Assembly: GCA_900550635.1 (NCBI GenBank)
Contig: URSZ01000004.1
Span: 1 to 38,802 of the forward strand
DNA length: 38,802 nucleotides
Direction of reading: 5' to 3'
Source: an uncultured Prevotella sp.
Lineage (GTDB): Bacteria > Bacteroidota > Bacteroidia > Bacteroidales > Bacteroidaceae
Shown here: piece by piece, positions 25,070 to 33,867 of the stretch
Position numbering within the stretch: the first letter of the stretch is position 1
Layout: the number at the start of each line of letters is the position of its first letter
The notes under the pieces: generated by a model
Databases searched by the model: none
What the model was told of the DNA's origin: nothing
Seen by the model: only the letters and a program-made list of their open reading frames with translations
Program-made: the position numbers and the translations under genes

Positions 25070-25152
25070 AGGATTTTAAAACAATTGGAACAGTTTTAAG
25101 GTATAAAAATCCCAAACAGCCGTAATTTTTATCTGTTGCCGGGCAAACGGCA

Positions 25153-25327
25153 GCGGTGGGAGCGGATTTAACAATTGGGATTAAGGATTTTAACAAACGC
25201 CGGAAGTGCCGCGGCATGCGGGTTTGGCGGGGGTGAAAATATGTGCCTTGAATTTTAAAATTACTCGGACAAATTTTGAATTATGTGCCTTGTATTTTTT
25301 CTTTTCTCCGAGGGGGGTGCAGGGGCG
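25153..25327 (-). repeat. Family 1 dispersed repeat, copy G
   Basis: On the minus strand: CAAGGCACATA unit (25277-25297), diverged TTGTCCGAGTA unit (25256-25276), second CAAGGCACATA unit (25235-25255). No perfect palindromic unit remains. The outer arms match copy F. It is followed 65 bases later by family 2 copy 2. Confidence 0.8.
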
Positions 25328-25369
25328 TGCTTTGAGGTTGTGGCGTTCCCCTGCGCGAGGTTACCGTTT

Positions 25370-25385
25370 CGTACATTAATGTACG
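25370..25385. other. Perfect 16-base palindrome
   Basis: CGTACATTAATGTACG is a perfect palindrome lying between repeat copies G (family 1) and 2 (family 2). No T-run follows. It could be a protein-binding site or part of the mobile-element context; there is no gene start close to it. Confidence 0.4.
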
Positions 25386-25392
25386 GAAAGTG

Positions 25393-25586
25393 TTAACCCA
25401 AAACGGTCATCAGGTAATTAAGTATTAACGTCAAGTTTGGTCTCTTCGCCAACTTACGCACTTCTGCCGTCATCTGTCTTCCCGCCCGGCTTTGCCGTAG
25501 CCCGCTACGTCTTCGGCCGGGCGTAAAGCTATCTGCCAGGCATAAGCACGCAATTTGACGAAGCCTGACGACCGATTTTGGGTTAA
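25393..25586. repeat. Family 2 fold-back repeat, copy 2
   Basis: 194 bp. The left end TTAACCCAAAACGGTCATC and the complement of the right end TTAACCCAAAATCGGTCGTC differ by one inserted base and one substitution. Nested stems: CGTCAA / TTGACG, a perfect CGCCCGGC / GCCGGGCG, and a central CGTAGC-CC-GCTACG hairpin. Compared with copy 1, several paired positions have changed together (GTAGC/GCTAC here, GTGGC/GCCAC there; CCCAAAA/TTTTGGG here, CCCGAAT/ATTCGGG there). This is the best preserved copy. Confidence 0.85.
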
Positions 25587-25654
25587 CGGCGTGGCGCGGG
25601 TTGCATTGCCGGCAGGACGGAGCGGCAGCTGTACCGCCGGCCGGGGAACGGGGA

Positions 25655-25696
25655 CAAAGAAAATCCGCATGGCCGGCGCGGAGCCTTCCATGCGGA
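25655..25696 (-). terminator. Terminator of the rhamnose operon
   Basis: On the minus strand TCCGCATGG (25696-25688) pairs perfectly with CCATGCGGA (25672-25664) around a GC-rich loop, followed by TTTTCTTTG. It begins 37 bases after the rhaD stop. Confidence 0.85.
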
Positions 25697-25732
25697 CAGT
25701 ATGTATGGCGCTTTAGGGGCGCGGGTGGGGCG

Positions 25733-26539
25733 TCAGAGGTTGAACGCCACTTTCAGTTCGTTCATAGCCTCGTCGGTCATGCCGTCGGGTACGAAGCCCA
25801 TGGAGCGTGCCTGGAGATAGATTTGTGCGGATTTGGAGAGCACGTCTACCTGGTCGAACGCTTCGAGCGCGTCATTGCCTATGGCTACAACGCCGTGCTT
25901 TTCCCACAGCACCACGTCGTGTTCCTGGAGACCTTTGACGGTTTCTTCGGCCAGTTTGACGGACGAGGGCATTTGGTAGGGTATTATGCCGAGGCCTTTG
26001 GGGCAGAAGGCGCGCGTTTCGGGAATCATCGACCAGAGCAGGTGGGTGAGCACCCCGGGAACGAGGAATTCCTTGTTGTGCGACATTGCCACGATGTCGA
26101 TGGGGTGGGTGTGGATAACGGCGCGGTAGGTGGAGCCTTTTGCCAGGAGGTCGTCGTGTATTGCGAGGTGCGAGGGCAGCTCGGATGTGGGTTTGACGGG
26201 GTTGTCGGCAATCATCTCGTAGGACGCGCAGTCGGGTAGTATGCGTATAACGGAGCCGTTGTCCATGGGGTTGCGGGCAAGGTCGCGCATGCGGCGGTTG
26301 GTGCCTTTGCAGAAGAAGAACGTGCCTTTCAGGTGGGGCAGCGTCATGCCTATTGGTGTGGCGGGCCCTATGGCGGGGACGGCGGAGAGATTGTTGGTGT
26401 CGACGAGTTCGGTGATGTTGACTGTGATGTTTCCGCCGTTGCGCTCGGCCCAGCCTTTTTGCCACAGGTAGCCGGCCACTTCGGCAGCCTTGAGTATCTC
26501 GGTCTTGGCCGAGGGGTATTGTTCAAGAAATGATTTCAT
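25733..26539 (-). CDS. rhaD: Rhamnulose-1-phosphate aldolase
   Basis: RhaD splits L-rhamnulose 1-phosphate into dihydroxyacetone phosphate and L-lactaldehyde. The 268 residues are close to the E. coli enzyme (274). It is a class II aldolase/adducin fold: ERNGGNITVNIT near residue 35 is the phosphate-binding region, zinc ligands are His143 and His145 in AVIHTHPID and His215 in LWEKHGVV. Last gene of the rha operon, 61 bases after rhaT with a hairpin in the gap, and followed by a strong terminator. No lactaldehyde reductase gene follows, so lactaldehyde must be handled by an enzyme encoded elsewhere. Confidence 0.96.
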   Translation of the reverse strand: MKSFLEQYPSAKTEILKAAEVAGYLWQKGWAERNGGNITVNITELVDTNNLSAVPAIGPATPIGMTLPHLKGTFFFCKGTNRRMRDLARNPMDNGSVIRILPDCASYEMIADNPVKPTSELPSHLAIHDDLLAKGSTYRAVIHTHPIDIVAMSHNKEFLVPGVLTHLLWSMIPETRAFCPKGLGIIPYQMPSSVKLAEETVKGLQEHDVVLWEKHGVVAIGNDALEAFDQVDVLSKSAQIYLQARSMGFVPDGMTDEAMNELKVAFNL

Positions 26540-26565
26540 TTTTTTGCGTTGTATGGTTAAAAAGT

Positions 26566-26592
26566 AAGGGACGGTACGTGCCCGTCCCTTTT
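26566..26592 (-). terminator. Hairpin between rhaT and rhaD (possible attenuator)
   Basis: AAGGGACGG (26566-26574) pairs perfectly with CCGTCCCTT (26582-26590). On the minus (operon) strand the stem is followed by ACTTTTTAACC, an interrupted T-run. It could stop part of the transcripts before rhaD or protect the 3' end of the upstream message. Confidence 0.55.
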
Positions 26593-26600
26593 TAATGTGT

Positions 26601-27632
26601 TTAAATCAGTTGCGGGAGGAACGAGGATATTATGAGTATCACTATTCCTGCGGTGAGCACGCCTATTGTGCGGGCAGAGCAGCCTTTCCATTCCTTCAGT
26701 ATTATGCCCCATACGTTTGAGAATACCACGTTCAGGGCCATGAGTATGCAGAACGAGAAGGTTGTGAGCACGGGGCTGGCGGTCAGGAAGCCCTTGCCGA
26801 GGCTGAGGCCGAAGAACTGGCTGTACCACAGCGCGCCGGCCAGAAGGCAGAACATAAGGTTGTTGCCCCATACTGCGGTTTTGCCGTAATCGCACCACGT
26901 TTTGTTGCGCGTGTTCTGGTAGAAGCAGTATATGGCGTTCGTTACGAAGCCGCCCAGTGTGACGAGGAACGTGGCGGGGAGCGTCTTGAACATGTCGGAC
27001 GATTCGGCAAACGACACGTTCTCGCCGAACGAGAGTCCTACGTTGAAACATCCGCTCATGAAGCCGGCCAGAAGGGCTATGACGATTCCTTTGGGGAAGT
27101 TGAAGTCCTTGACGGCGGCTTTCTTCTCTTCTTCGGAGAGCGACTGCGCCTTCATGTTCCCTGCTATGCCTATCACGGCTATGCCGGCAAGCGTAACGAC
27201 GACGCCTATTATCACCGAGGCGGTGAGCTGGTCGAGGTATCCCATGCCGGGGTATATCACGTTGAGCATGACGGGGCCGAGTATCGTACCCAGGCCGGCG
27301 CATGTGCCTAAGGCAATCGACTGGCCGAGGGCCACGCCGAGGTAACGCATGGACAGGCCGAAGGTAAGGCCGCCTATGCCCCACAGCACGCCGAACAGCA
27401 TGGTCATGCCGATATTAAAGGCGTTTTCCGAACTGAAAAGCTCCATGAGGCTGTGGCCTGCGGGCACGGCAAGCAGAGCGCCGAGCAGCGGAAGCACGAG
27501 CAAGGCAAACACGCCCTGAACTATCCAGTAGCTTTCCCAGCTCCAGTTTTTAATTTTATTGATAGGCACGTAGCAGCTCGACTGGCAGAACGCGCCTATC
27601 GCTATTATTATTAGTCCTATTACGATTTCCAT
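26601..27632 (-). CDS. rhaT: L-rhamnose/proton symporter
   Basis: RhaT imports L-rhamnose with a proton across the inner membrane. It has 343 residues and about ten membrane segments, like the E. coli protein. Conserved blocks include QSSCYVPINKIKNWSWESYW near the N-terminus, LFGVLWGIGGLTFGLSMRYL, and GQSIALGTCAGLGTILGPV. The gene starts 11 bases after rhaA. Bacteroides thetaiotaomicron uses a transporter at the same place in its rhamnose operon (family knowledge). Confidence 0.95.
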   Translation of the reverse strand: MEIVIGLIIIAIGAFCQSSCYVPINKIKNWSWESYWIVQGVFALLVLPLLGALLAVPAGHSLMELFSSENAFNIGMTMLFGVLWGIGGLTFGLSMRYLGVALGQSIALGTCAGLGTILGPVMLNVIYPGMGYLDQLTASVIIGVVVTLAGIAVIGIAGNMKAQSLSEEEKKAAVKDFNFPKGIVIALLAGFMSGCFNVGLSFGENVSFAESSDMFKTLPATFLVTLGGFVTNAIYCFYQNTRNKTWCDYGKTAVWGNNLMFCLLAGALWYSQFFGLSLGKGFLTASPVLTTFSFCILMALNVVFSNVWGIILKEWKGCSARTIGVLTAGIVILIISSFLPQLI

Positions 27633-27643
27633 CGTTTACGGGA

Positions 27644-28897
27644 TTAGCGTTTTGAAGTAACTTCGGCTTCGTACTTCTCGATTTCGGGAATGAATTCTTC
27701 GCCCACGGGAACGTTGTTCTTGAGGCAGAAATAATCCCAAACTGCATTCCAAGGCATTGATTTTGCTTCTTCGAGCAGCGCGAGACGTTGGAACCAGCGG
27801 CCGGTGGATTCGTATTCCTGCAGTTTTGGCAGAGGTTCGAGCAGAGCCTGGAGCATGGATTTCTGTGCGGCGCGGCTGCCTATCACGTAAGCACCTATGC
27901 GGTTGATTGAAGCGTCGAAGTAGTCGAGCCCGTAGTGTACCCTCTTGAGCGCGCCGGCGCGTACTATTTCCTTGAACAGGTCGAGGGTGGTGTCGTCCAT
28001 GATTGTAACGTGGTCGGAGTCCCAACGTATGGGGCGGCTTACGTGGAGCATCAGTTCGGGCACGTAGAGCAGCATTGCGGAAACCTTGTCGGCAGCGCTT
28101 TCGGTGGGGTGATAGTGTCCGGTGTCGATTGTGTAGATTTTGTTGTTCTGTGCGCAGTAGCCAACGCAGAACTCGAGCGAGCCGGAAGTGAAGCTCTCCA
28201 GGCCGATACCGAATGTCTTTGACTCGAGGCAGTCCTTCATGTTGTCGTACTTGACAGCGAAAATCTTGTCGAGCGAATCCTTGAACAGCGAGCGGTATTT
28301 GTAGCGGAACACGGTGATGTCCTTGCTTCCGTCGTGCAGCCAGATGTTCATGATACAGGGGTCGCCCTGCGCCTTGCCCATGGCTTCGGCAATTTCGCGG
28401 CAGCGCATGGTGTGTTCAATCCAGAAGTTGCGTATTCCTTCGTCGGGGTTCGAGAGTGTCAGGTCGCCCGATTTCGGGTGCGAGAACGATGTGCTGTTGA
28501 AGTCGAGCTTCATGTTGTGCTCCTTGCCCCAGTCTATCCAACTTTGGAAATAAGTAACGTCAACCTCGTTGCGGTCTACTATCTTGCCCTGGAAATCGCC
28601 GTATATTTCGTGCAGGTTCAGGCGGTGTGTGCCGGGAATGAGCGAGCAGGCCTTGAGTATGTCCTGGCGCAACTCGTCGATATTGCGTGCACGGCCGGGA
28701 TAGTTTCCGGTTGTTTGTATTCCGCCGGTGAGAGGGCCGGCCTGTTTTTCGAAGCCCATGACGTCGTCTGCCTGCCAGCAGTGCAGCGACAGGTGGAAGT
28801 CCTGCATTTGTTTGATAACAGCATCTACATCTACGCCGATTGCAGCGTAACGTTCCTTTGCCACTTCGTAGGCTTTTGTGATTAGTTCTTCTTTCAT
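27644..28897 (-). CDS. rhaA: L-rhamnose isomerase
   Basis: RhaA converts L-rhamnose to L-rhamnulose, a metal-dependent cytoplasmic step. The 417 residues match the family. Recognisable blocks are the N-terminal LSLHCWQADDVMGFE, PLTGGIQTTGNYPGRARN, LDFNSTSFSHP, and the metal-site region YTIDTGHYHPTES followed by RPIRWDSDHVTIMDD. It lies 36 bases after the alpha-L-rhamnosidase gene and 11 bases before rhaT. No odd features are seen. Confidence 0.97.
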   Translation of the reverse strand: MKEELITKAYEVAKERYAAIGVDVDAVIKQMQDFHLSLHCWQADDVMGFEKQAGPLTGGIQTTGNYPGRARNIDELRQDILKACSLIPGTHRLNLHEIYGDFQGKIVDRNEVDVTYFQSWIDWGKEHNMKLDFNSTSFSHPKSGDLTLSNPDEGIRNFWIEHTMRCREIAEAMGKAQGDPCIMNIWLHDGSKDITVFRYKYRSLFKDSLDKIFAVKYDNMKDCLESKTFGIGLESFTSGSLEFCVGYCAQNNKIYTIDTGHYHPTESAADKVSAMLLYVPELMLHVSRPIRWDSDHVTIMDDTTLDLFKEIVRAGALKRVHYGLDYFDASINRIGAYVIGSRAAQKSMLQALLEPLPKLQEYESTGRWFQRLALLEEAKSMPWNAVWDYFCLKNNVPVGEEFIPEIEKYEAEVTSKR

Positions 28898-28933
28898 GGT
28901 TTTGGGTGTTTTTATTGTTTTGGATTTGCTTAA

Positions 28934-31900
28934 TTATTTCAGTATGAATTTATATGTTCCGGATTTAAGTTCGTAAACGGCTTTGCCGTCGTCGAAGGAT
29001 TTGCTGTTAACGCCTTTCTTTCCTTTTTTGAGCTTCAGGTTGTCCATGCTGCTTACCGGCAGTGTGAACGTGGCCGTGGTGTTGGCGGGAATGGTGAATT
29101 CTATTTCCGTTCCTGAAGGCTTGATTTCCCACGCGCTCGCTATGTCGCCGTAAACCGAGCGGAAGCCGCCCTTGACGAAGCTGAACGTGTCGTCTATCTT
29201 GGGCTGCATTAGGATATGCTTGTAGCCCGGGCGGTTCTCGTCGCGTTGTATTCCGAGGTTGTGCGACATAATCCATTCTTCGATTGCGCCGTAGGCATAA
29301 TGGTTGAACGAGTTCATGCTTACCTCGCCGAAGCCCTCTTTTATGGTGTAGGAGTTCCAGCGTTCCCACATGGTAGTGGCTCCCTGCTTTACAGGGAAGA
29401 GCCATGATGGGTATTCCGTCTGCGTGTAGAGCTTGTAGGCGATGTCGTTGTGCCCGAAATTTGAAAGCACGTTGCAGAGCAAAGGCGTTCCGAGGAAGCC
29501 TGTTTGCAAATGGTAGTTGCTGCGTTCGATAGCCTCGAGCAAATGCTTTACTGCCTTTTGCTGCAAATCTTCCGGCAGTTCGAGGAACGCCAGCGGCAGC
29601 AGGTAGGAAGTTTGCGTGTCCATGCGCGGCGTGCCTTCGTGGTTGCCCTCGATGGTGTAGCCCTCGCTGTCGAAGAAATAGTTGCAGAACGCGCGGCTTA
29701 TGTTCCTGTAGAGTTTGTCGTAGTAAACGGCGTCGTCGGTTTTGCCGAGCGCTTTTGCCATTTCACGCATTAGTCTTGCGTCGTATCCGAAGTAAGCCGT
29801 GCTGAGCATTGAGATGTTCGTTGGCATGGGTGCGAGCCAGTCGCCCCAGTAGAAAGCGTCGGGGTAGATGTAGTCCTTGGCCTGGCTTTCGAGGAACTTC
29901 ATGTAGTCTTTCATCGCACCGTAGTGGCGTTCCACGAACCCGAGGTCGCCGTATTGCTGGTACATCTCCCAGGGCACGGTGATTGTCACGTCCGACCAGC
30001 CGCAGCCGCGTTCAAAGCCGCTGCGCGGGGCACCTTCCTTGGTGCCGCCCAGGGACGGGTAGTAGCCGCCCACGTCGCCGTTCTCGCTCTTCTGGTCGCG
30101 CAGGGTGGAGAACCAGCGGTTGAAGAACGGTCCGGTCATCATGTTGTAGGTCGATGTGCGGCAGAACACGTTTGCGTCTCCCGTCCAGCCGAGGCGTTCG
30201 TCGCGTTGCGGGCAGTCGGTGGGCACGGCGAGGAAGTTGCCGCGCTGTCCCCAAACGATGTTGTTGAACAGTTGGTTGATGTCGGCGTTCGAGGTCTCGT
30301 ACCGGCTTATTTGCTCGCCTACCGATTCGAGTACTATTCCCTCCACGTCTTCCAAGGGCAGCGGCTCGTCGAGCCCGTCAATAGACACATAGCGGTAGCC
30401 GTGCTGTGTGAACGGCGGCTCGAACGTCTCGCCTTCGGGCGCGCCGCGGAAAGTGTAGTAGTCGGTGGATATGGCCGAGCGGTAGTTATCCATGTACATC
30501 TGTCCCTTGTTGCGCTCGTAGTGCTCGCGAGTCAGCGGCGCGCGCGGGTTTTCGGGTACGGTCTCGGGATAGAGCATTTCGGCAAAGTGTATAGTTATGG
30601 TCTGCCCCTTGCGGCCTTTCATGTTCTTGAGGCGCGGCACGCCCGCGAAGTTTTGCCCCATGTCGTATATGAAGCGGTTTCCTATGCGGGTCATTTTCTT
30701 TGCCGTGAGCGTTATGTTGTTCTTTATCTCCGAGCCCACGTAGCCCTGTATCTCGGTGGAGGCCGGGGGCGGGGGAAGGATAGCCACCTTTTCCCATGCG
30801 GCGTCGTTGAAGCCGGGTTCTTTCCAGCCGTCCACTTCGCGCCTCGCGTCGTAGATAACTCCGTGGTAGAGGTTGTTCACGTAGAGCGGGCCGCCGTTGT
30901 ACACCTTCCACGTGTTGTCGGTTACGAACGTCTCGTTAGTGCCGTCGGTGTATTCCACCTTTATCATGGCCAGGGCCGATGGCTTGTAGCCGTACTGGTC
31001 GCCCCACATCGCGCCGGCCCAGCCGAAGTCGTCGCAGAACCAGCCGTGCCCCAGCTCAATGCCCAAGGCGTTGTTGCCCTGGCGCAGCATTTGGGTAACG
31101 TCGTAGGTGTTGTACATTATGCGGTGGCGGAAGTCGGTCCAGCCCGGGTTGAGGTAACCGTCGCCCACGCGCTGCCCGTTTATGTAGAACCAGTAAGCGC
31201 CGCGCGCCGTGGCGTAAAGGCGGGCGCGTTTCACTTCCTTGCCCACGTTGACGTTCTTGCGCATTATGGGCGCGTTAACGTCGGAGCCCGGCATCCAGAG
31301 CACGGCTTTGTTGTCGCCTTTGGCGTTGTATGTCTTGGGGTCGCTGTTGAGCACAAGGTTGTCCCACTTGTAGTTGAGCAATTTTATGTTCGAGAACACT
31401 GCGTCGAACCCTTGCGGCTGGCGGTAGCCTATGCCGAACAGGCGCGCCTGCGGGCGGCCTATGCTGTCGCGCATACAGTTGATGCTCGTTTGGTTGCCCT
31501 GCGAAATGACGCGGCCGTCCAGGCTCACTTTAACGTCGTAGTTGCCGCCGCCGCGCACTTCAAGGCGTATGTGGTGTTTCTTCGTGGCGTCGGCCGGGGG
31601 AATGATGTTTGAAACGTTCAGGGTGTGCTGCACGGTTTCCTTATTATATAATGCGTTGCCGAGCATTACCTTTGCCGAGTCGCGCGTGTCGAGCATTACG
31701 AACACGTAGCAGTCTTCCTGCGGTGCGCCGAAGATGAACTTGGCCGGGCCGGGCTTGGCCGTCTCCACGTCGTACTCTATGGCGTAGTCGAAGCGGTAGG
31801 GCGAGAGCTGCATTTTGTTCGAAGCTATCCACATGGCGTTGCCCCACAGGCCGCCCATGAGTCCCGTCTCGAACCACGAGGCGGGCGATTCGTGCACCTT

Positions 31901-32245
31901 GCCGCGCTCGTCGGTAACGAGCACCTGCCAGTAGTAGCGCGTGCATGGCGCGAGCTCCGGGCCGTTGTATTTAATGCACACCGAGGTGGGTGAGTTCACC
32001 GTGCCGCTGTCGTAGGTGTATGTGCCGTTTTCGAGGTTCTCTTTCGAGGTGGCCGTGACTATGCGGTAGGCCGTTTGTGCGGCTCCGTAGCGGTCGCTCT
32101 GCATTTGCCAGCCGAACACGGGCTGCTTGACGTCAATGCCCATGGGGCGGTCCATGTATTCGGTGGTGAGGCGTGTGATTTCCTGCGCGCCGGCCGGCAG
32201 GAGGGTAAGAAATGCGGTTATCGCTAAAAACAGTTTGCGTAACAT
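28934..32245 (-). CDS. Secreted alpha-L-rhamnosidase, GH78 family
   Basis: This 1103-residue enzyme hydrolyses terminal alpha-L-rhamnose from plant glycans or glycosides. The signal peptide ends LLPAGAQ (about residue 21). An N-terminal fibronectin-like part (RLTTEYMDRPMGIDVKQPVF) and a rhamnosidase N domain (RARLYATARGAYWFYINGQR) are followed by the (alpha/alpha)6 catalytic domain. CPQRDERLGWTGDANVF (Asp682, Glu683) and MWERWNSYT (Glu961) hold the acidic residues used in this inverting family. The C-terminus is a beta-sandwich. It lies inside the rha operon between rhaB and rhaA, which ties rhamnose release directly to catabolism. The size is at the upper end for GH78. Confidence 0.95.
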   Translation of the reverse strand: MLRKLFLAITAFLTLLPAGAQEITRLTTEYMDRPMGIDVKQPVFGWQMQSDRYGAAQTAYRIVTATSKENLENGTYTYDSGTVNSPTSVCIKYNGPELAPCTRYYWQVLVTDERGKVHESPASWFETGLMGGLWGNAMWIASNKMQLSPYRFDYAIEYDVETAKPGPAKFIFGAPQEDCYVFVMLDTRDSAKVMLGNALYNKETVQHTLNVSNIIPPADATKKHHIRLEVRGGGNYDVKVSLDGRVISQGNQTSINCMRDSIGRPQARLFGIGYRQPQGFDAVFSNIKLLNYKWDNLVLNSDPKTYNAKGDNKAVLWMPGSDVNAPIMRKNVNVGKEVKRARLYATARGAYWFYINGQRVGDGYLNPGWTDFRHRIMYNTYDVTQMLRQGNNALGIELGHGWFCDDFGWAGAMWGDQYGYKPSALAMIKVEYTDGTNETFVTDNTWKVYNGGPLYVNNLYHGVIYDARREVDGWKEPGFNDAAWEKVAILPPPPASTEIQGYVGSEIKNNITLTAKKMTRIGNRFIYDMGQNFAGVPRLKNMKGRKGQTITIHFAEMLYPETVPENPRAPLTREHYERNKGQMYMDNYRSAISTDYYTFRGAPEGETFEPPFTQHGYRYVSIDGLDEPLPLEDVEGIVLESVGEQISRYETSNADINQLFNNIVWGQRGNFLAVPTDCPQRDERLGWTGDANVFCRTSTYNMMTGPFFNRWFSTLRDQKSENGDVGGYYPSLGGTKEGAPRSGFERGCGWSDVTITVPWEMYQQYGDLGFVERHYGAMKDYMKFLESQAKDYIYPDAFYWGDWLAPMPTNISMLSTAYFGYDARLMREMAKALGKTDDAVYYDKLYRNISRAFCNYFFDSEGYTIEGNHEGTPRMDTQTSYLLPLAFLELPEDLQQKAVKHLLEAIERSNYHLQTGFLGTPLLCNVLSNFGHNDIAYKLYTQTEYPSWLFPVKQGATTMWERWNSYTIKEGFGEVSMNSFNHYAYGAIEEWIMSHNLGIQRDENRPGYKHILMQPKIDDTFSFVKGGFRSVYGDIASAWEIKPSGTEIEFTIPANTTATFTLPVSSMDNLKLKKGKKGVNSKSFDDGKAVYELKSGTYKFILK

Positions 32246-32287
32246 TGTTTTCTGTGGTATTGTTATGTGAGTGTCAAGGTGTGTTGT

Positions 32288-33712
32288 TTATTTCCTGGGC
32301 ATGTAGGTGAGTGTGCCGGTGGTGCGTGCCACGGCGGCGCGCATTTCCCAGCGGTCCTTGTACAGCCCGGCGGCCTGTGCCTGTATCATGGCGTTGCCTA
32401 TGGCTGTGGCTTCCGACGGGCCTGCCACTACGGGCATGCCTATGGTGTCGGCCGTAAGCTGGTTCATGGTCTTGTTCATCGAGCCGCCGCCTATGATGTG
32501 CAGTTTGTCGATACTGAAGGGCGCCATTTCCTGCAACGCTTCGATGACGCTCTTGTATTTTGCGGCCAGGCTGTGGTAAATGCACGAAACCAGCTGCGCG
32601 TCGTCGGCAGGGGCGGGAAGACCGTGTTCGCGGCAGTATGCCTTTATGGCCTCCACCATGTTGTCGGGGTTGGCAAAGCGCGGGTCGTCGGGGTCGACGG
32701 TAGAGGGGAAGTCCATTTCCTTGTGCGCCATTTCCTCGATTTGCGCGTATGTGTAGTTGCGTCCCTCGCGTGCCCAGCACTTGCGGCTTTGTTCGAGCAG
32801 CCACATGCCGGTGATGTTCTTGAGGAAACGCGTTGTGCCTTCTATGCCGCCCTCGTTGGTGTAGTTCTTGCTGCACGAATCGGCTGTGAGTATGGGCGCG
32901 GGCGTTTCAATTCCCATAAGACTCCATGTGCCGCTGCTCAGGTAGGCGAAGTTCTCGTCGGTGGCGGGCACTGCCGCAATGGCTGCCGCGGTGTCGTGGC
33001 CCGCAACGGCTATTACGGGCACGGGTTCCATGCCTATTTCTTCGGCTATGACGGGCAGCAGCATGCCGGCCTGTGTGCCGGGCTGCACTATTTCGGGCAG
33101 CAGGCTTTCCTCTATGCCGAGGCGGGCGAGCAGCTCGGTGTCCCACGTGCGGGTGGTGGCGTTGAGCATTTGCGATGTCGAGGCTACGGTGTATTCGGCA
33201 TACATGCGGCCGGTGCAGAAGTACGACAGCAGGTCGGGGATGAACAGCATTTTCGAGGCCTCGAGGCACGGGGTGAAGCCCTCTTCCTTTGCGCGCAGCA
33301 CCTGGAACAGGGAGTTGAAGTTGAGTATCTGAATGCCGGTACGGGCGTAGAGCACGTCGCGCGGCACGGTCTGGTACGTTTTTTCGGGCATTCCGGCGGT
33401 GTACTGGTCGCGGTAGGCGCGCGGCAGTCCCAGCAGAGTGCCGTCGCTGCCGATGTAACCGAAGTCGCAGCCCCATGTATCGATACCTATCGAGTCGAGG
33501 CTCACACCCATGTCGCGCACGGCGGCGAGGGCTTTCTTCAGGTGGTCGTAGATGGCGAATATGTCCCAGTAATATTTGCCGTGAATGTTCATTATGGCGT
33601 TGGGGAAACGGTAGATTTCTTTCATCTCGAAAGAGTCGCCGCTAACGGTGGCGAGCATTCCGCGCCCGCTTGTGGCGCCTACGTCGAATGCCAGGAAATT
33701 GAATGTTTTCAT
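32288..33712 (-). CDS. rhaB: Rhamnulokinase
   Basis: RhaB phosphorylates L-rhamnulose at O1 using ATP. The 474-residue FGGY-family kinase starts FLAFDVGATSGRGML (N-lobe phosphate loop) and has DSIGIDTWGCDFGYI and AGHDTAAAIAAVPA (sugar site), then IGGGSMNKTMNQLTADTIG (C-lobe ATP site). It is the first gene of the operon, with a promoter core about 70 bases upstream and a stable hairpin in the leader. The leader and the missing local regulator suggest control by a distant AraC-type protein, as known for Bacteroides, but no operator was identified. Confidence 0.96.
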   Translation of the reverse strand: MKTFNFLAFDVGATSGRGMLATVSGDSFEMKEIYRFPNAIMNIHGKYYWDIFAIYDHLKKALAAVRDMGVSLDSIGIDTWGCDFGYIGSDGTLLGLPRAYRDQYTAGMPEKTYQTVPRDVLYARTGIQILNFNSLFQVLRAKEEGFTPCLEASKMLFIPDLLSYFCTGRMYAEYTVASTSQMLNATTRTWDTELLARLGIEESLLPEIVQPGTQAGMLLPVIAEEIGMEPVPVIAVAGHDTAAAIAAVPATDENFAYLSSGTWSLMGIETPAPILTADSCSKNYTNEGGIEGTTRFLKNITGMWLLEQSRKCWAREGRNYTYAQIEEMAHKEMDFPSTVDPDDPRFANPDNMVEAIKAYCREHGLPAPADDAQLVSCIYHSLAAKYKSVIEALQEMAPFSIDKLHIIGGGSMNKTMNQLTADTIGMPVVAGPSEATAIGNAMIQAQAAGLYKDRWEMRAAVARTTGTLTYMPRK

Positions 33713-33745
33713 GTTGCTTTGGTATGTGCTTTATGTTAGTTGTAA

Positions 33746-33765
33746 GCCTCCCGGCGGGGGGAGGC
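33746..33765 (-). promoter_or_regulatory. Leader hairpin of the rha operon
   Basis: GCCTCCC (33746-33752) pairs perfectly with GGGAGGC (33759-33765), loop six bases. In the predicted rhaB leader it would lie near the 5' end, 34 bases before the ATG. It could stabilise the mRNA or act in regulation. Confidence 0.5.
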
Positions 33766-33779
33766 GTTTCTACAGACTA

Positions 33780-33787
33780 CAAATTTA
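33780..33787 (-). promoter_or_regulatory. -7 element of the rha operon
   Basis: The minus strand reads TAAATTTG, matching TAnnTTTG. The nearest TTG upstream (33813-33811) is 23 bases away, longer than ideal, which would fit an activator-dependent promoter. Confidence 0.55.
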
Positions 33788-33867
33788 ATTTTTTTGGACT
33801 GAAAAACGGACAAACGCGGCGTTTATTTTTTACGCCTTCCGGGAGCGCGTCCGGCGGAAAGTTTTCC

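Noticed and set aside
29924..31612. 562-codon plus-strand frame inside the GH78 gene
   Set aside because: It is antisense to a complete, recognisable rhamnosidase, with no promoter or recognisable domain.
32267..33739. 490-codon plus-strand frame antisense to rhaB
   Set aside because: RhaB is complete on the minus strand; the antisense product is cysteine/glycine/histidine-rich with no known motif.
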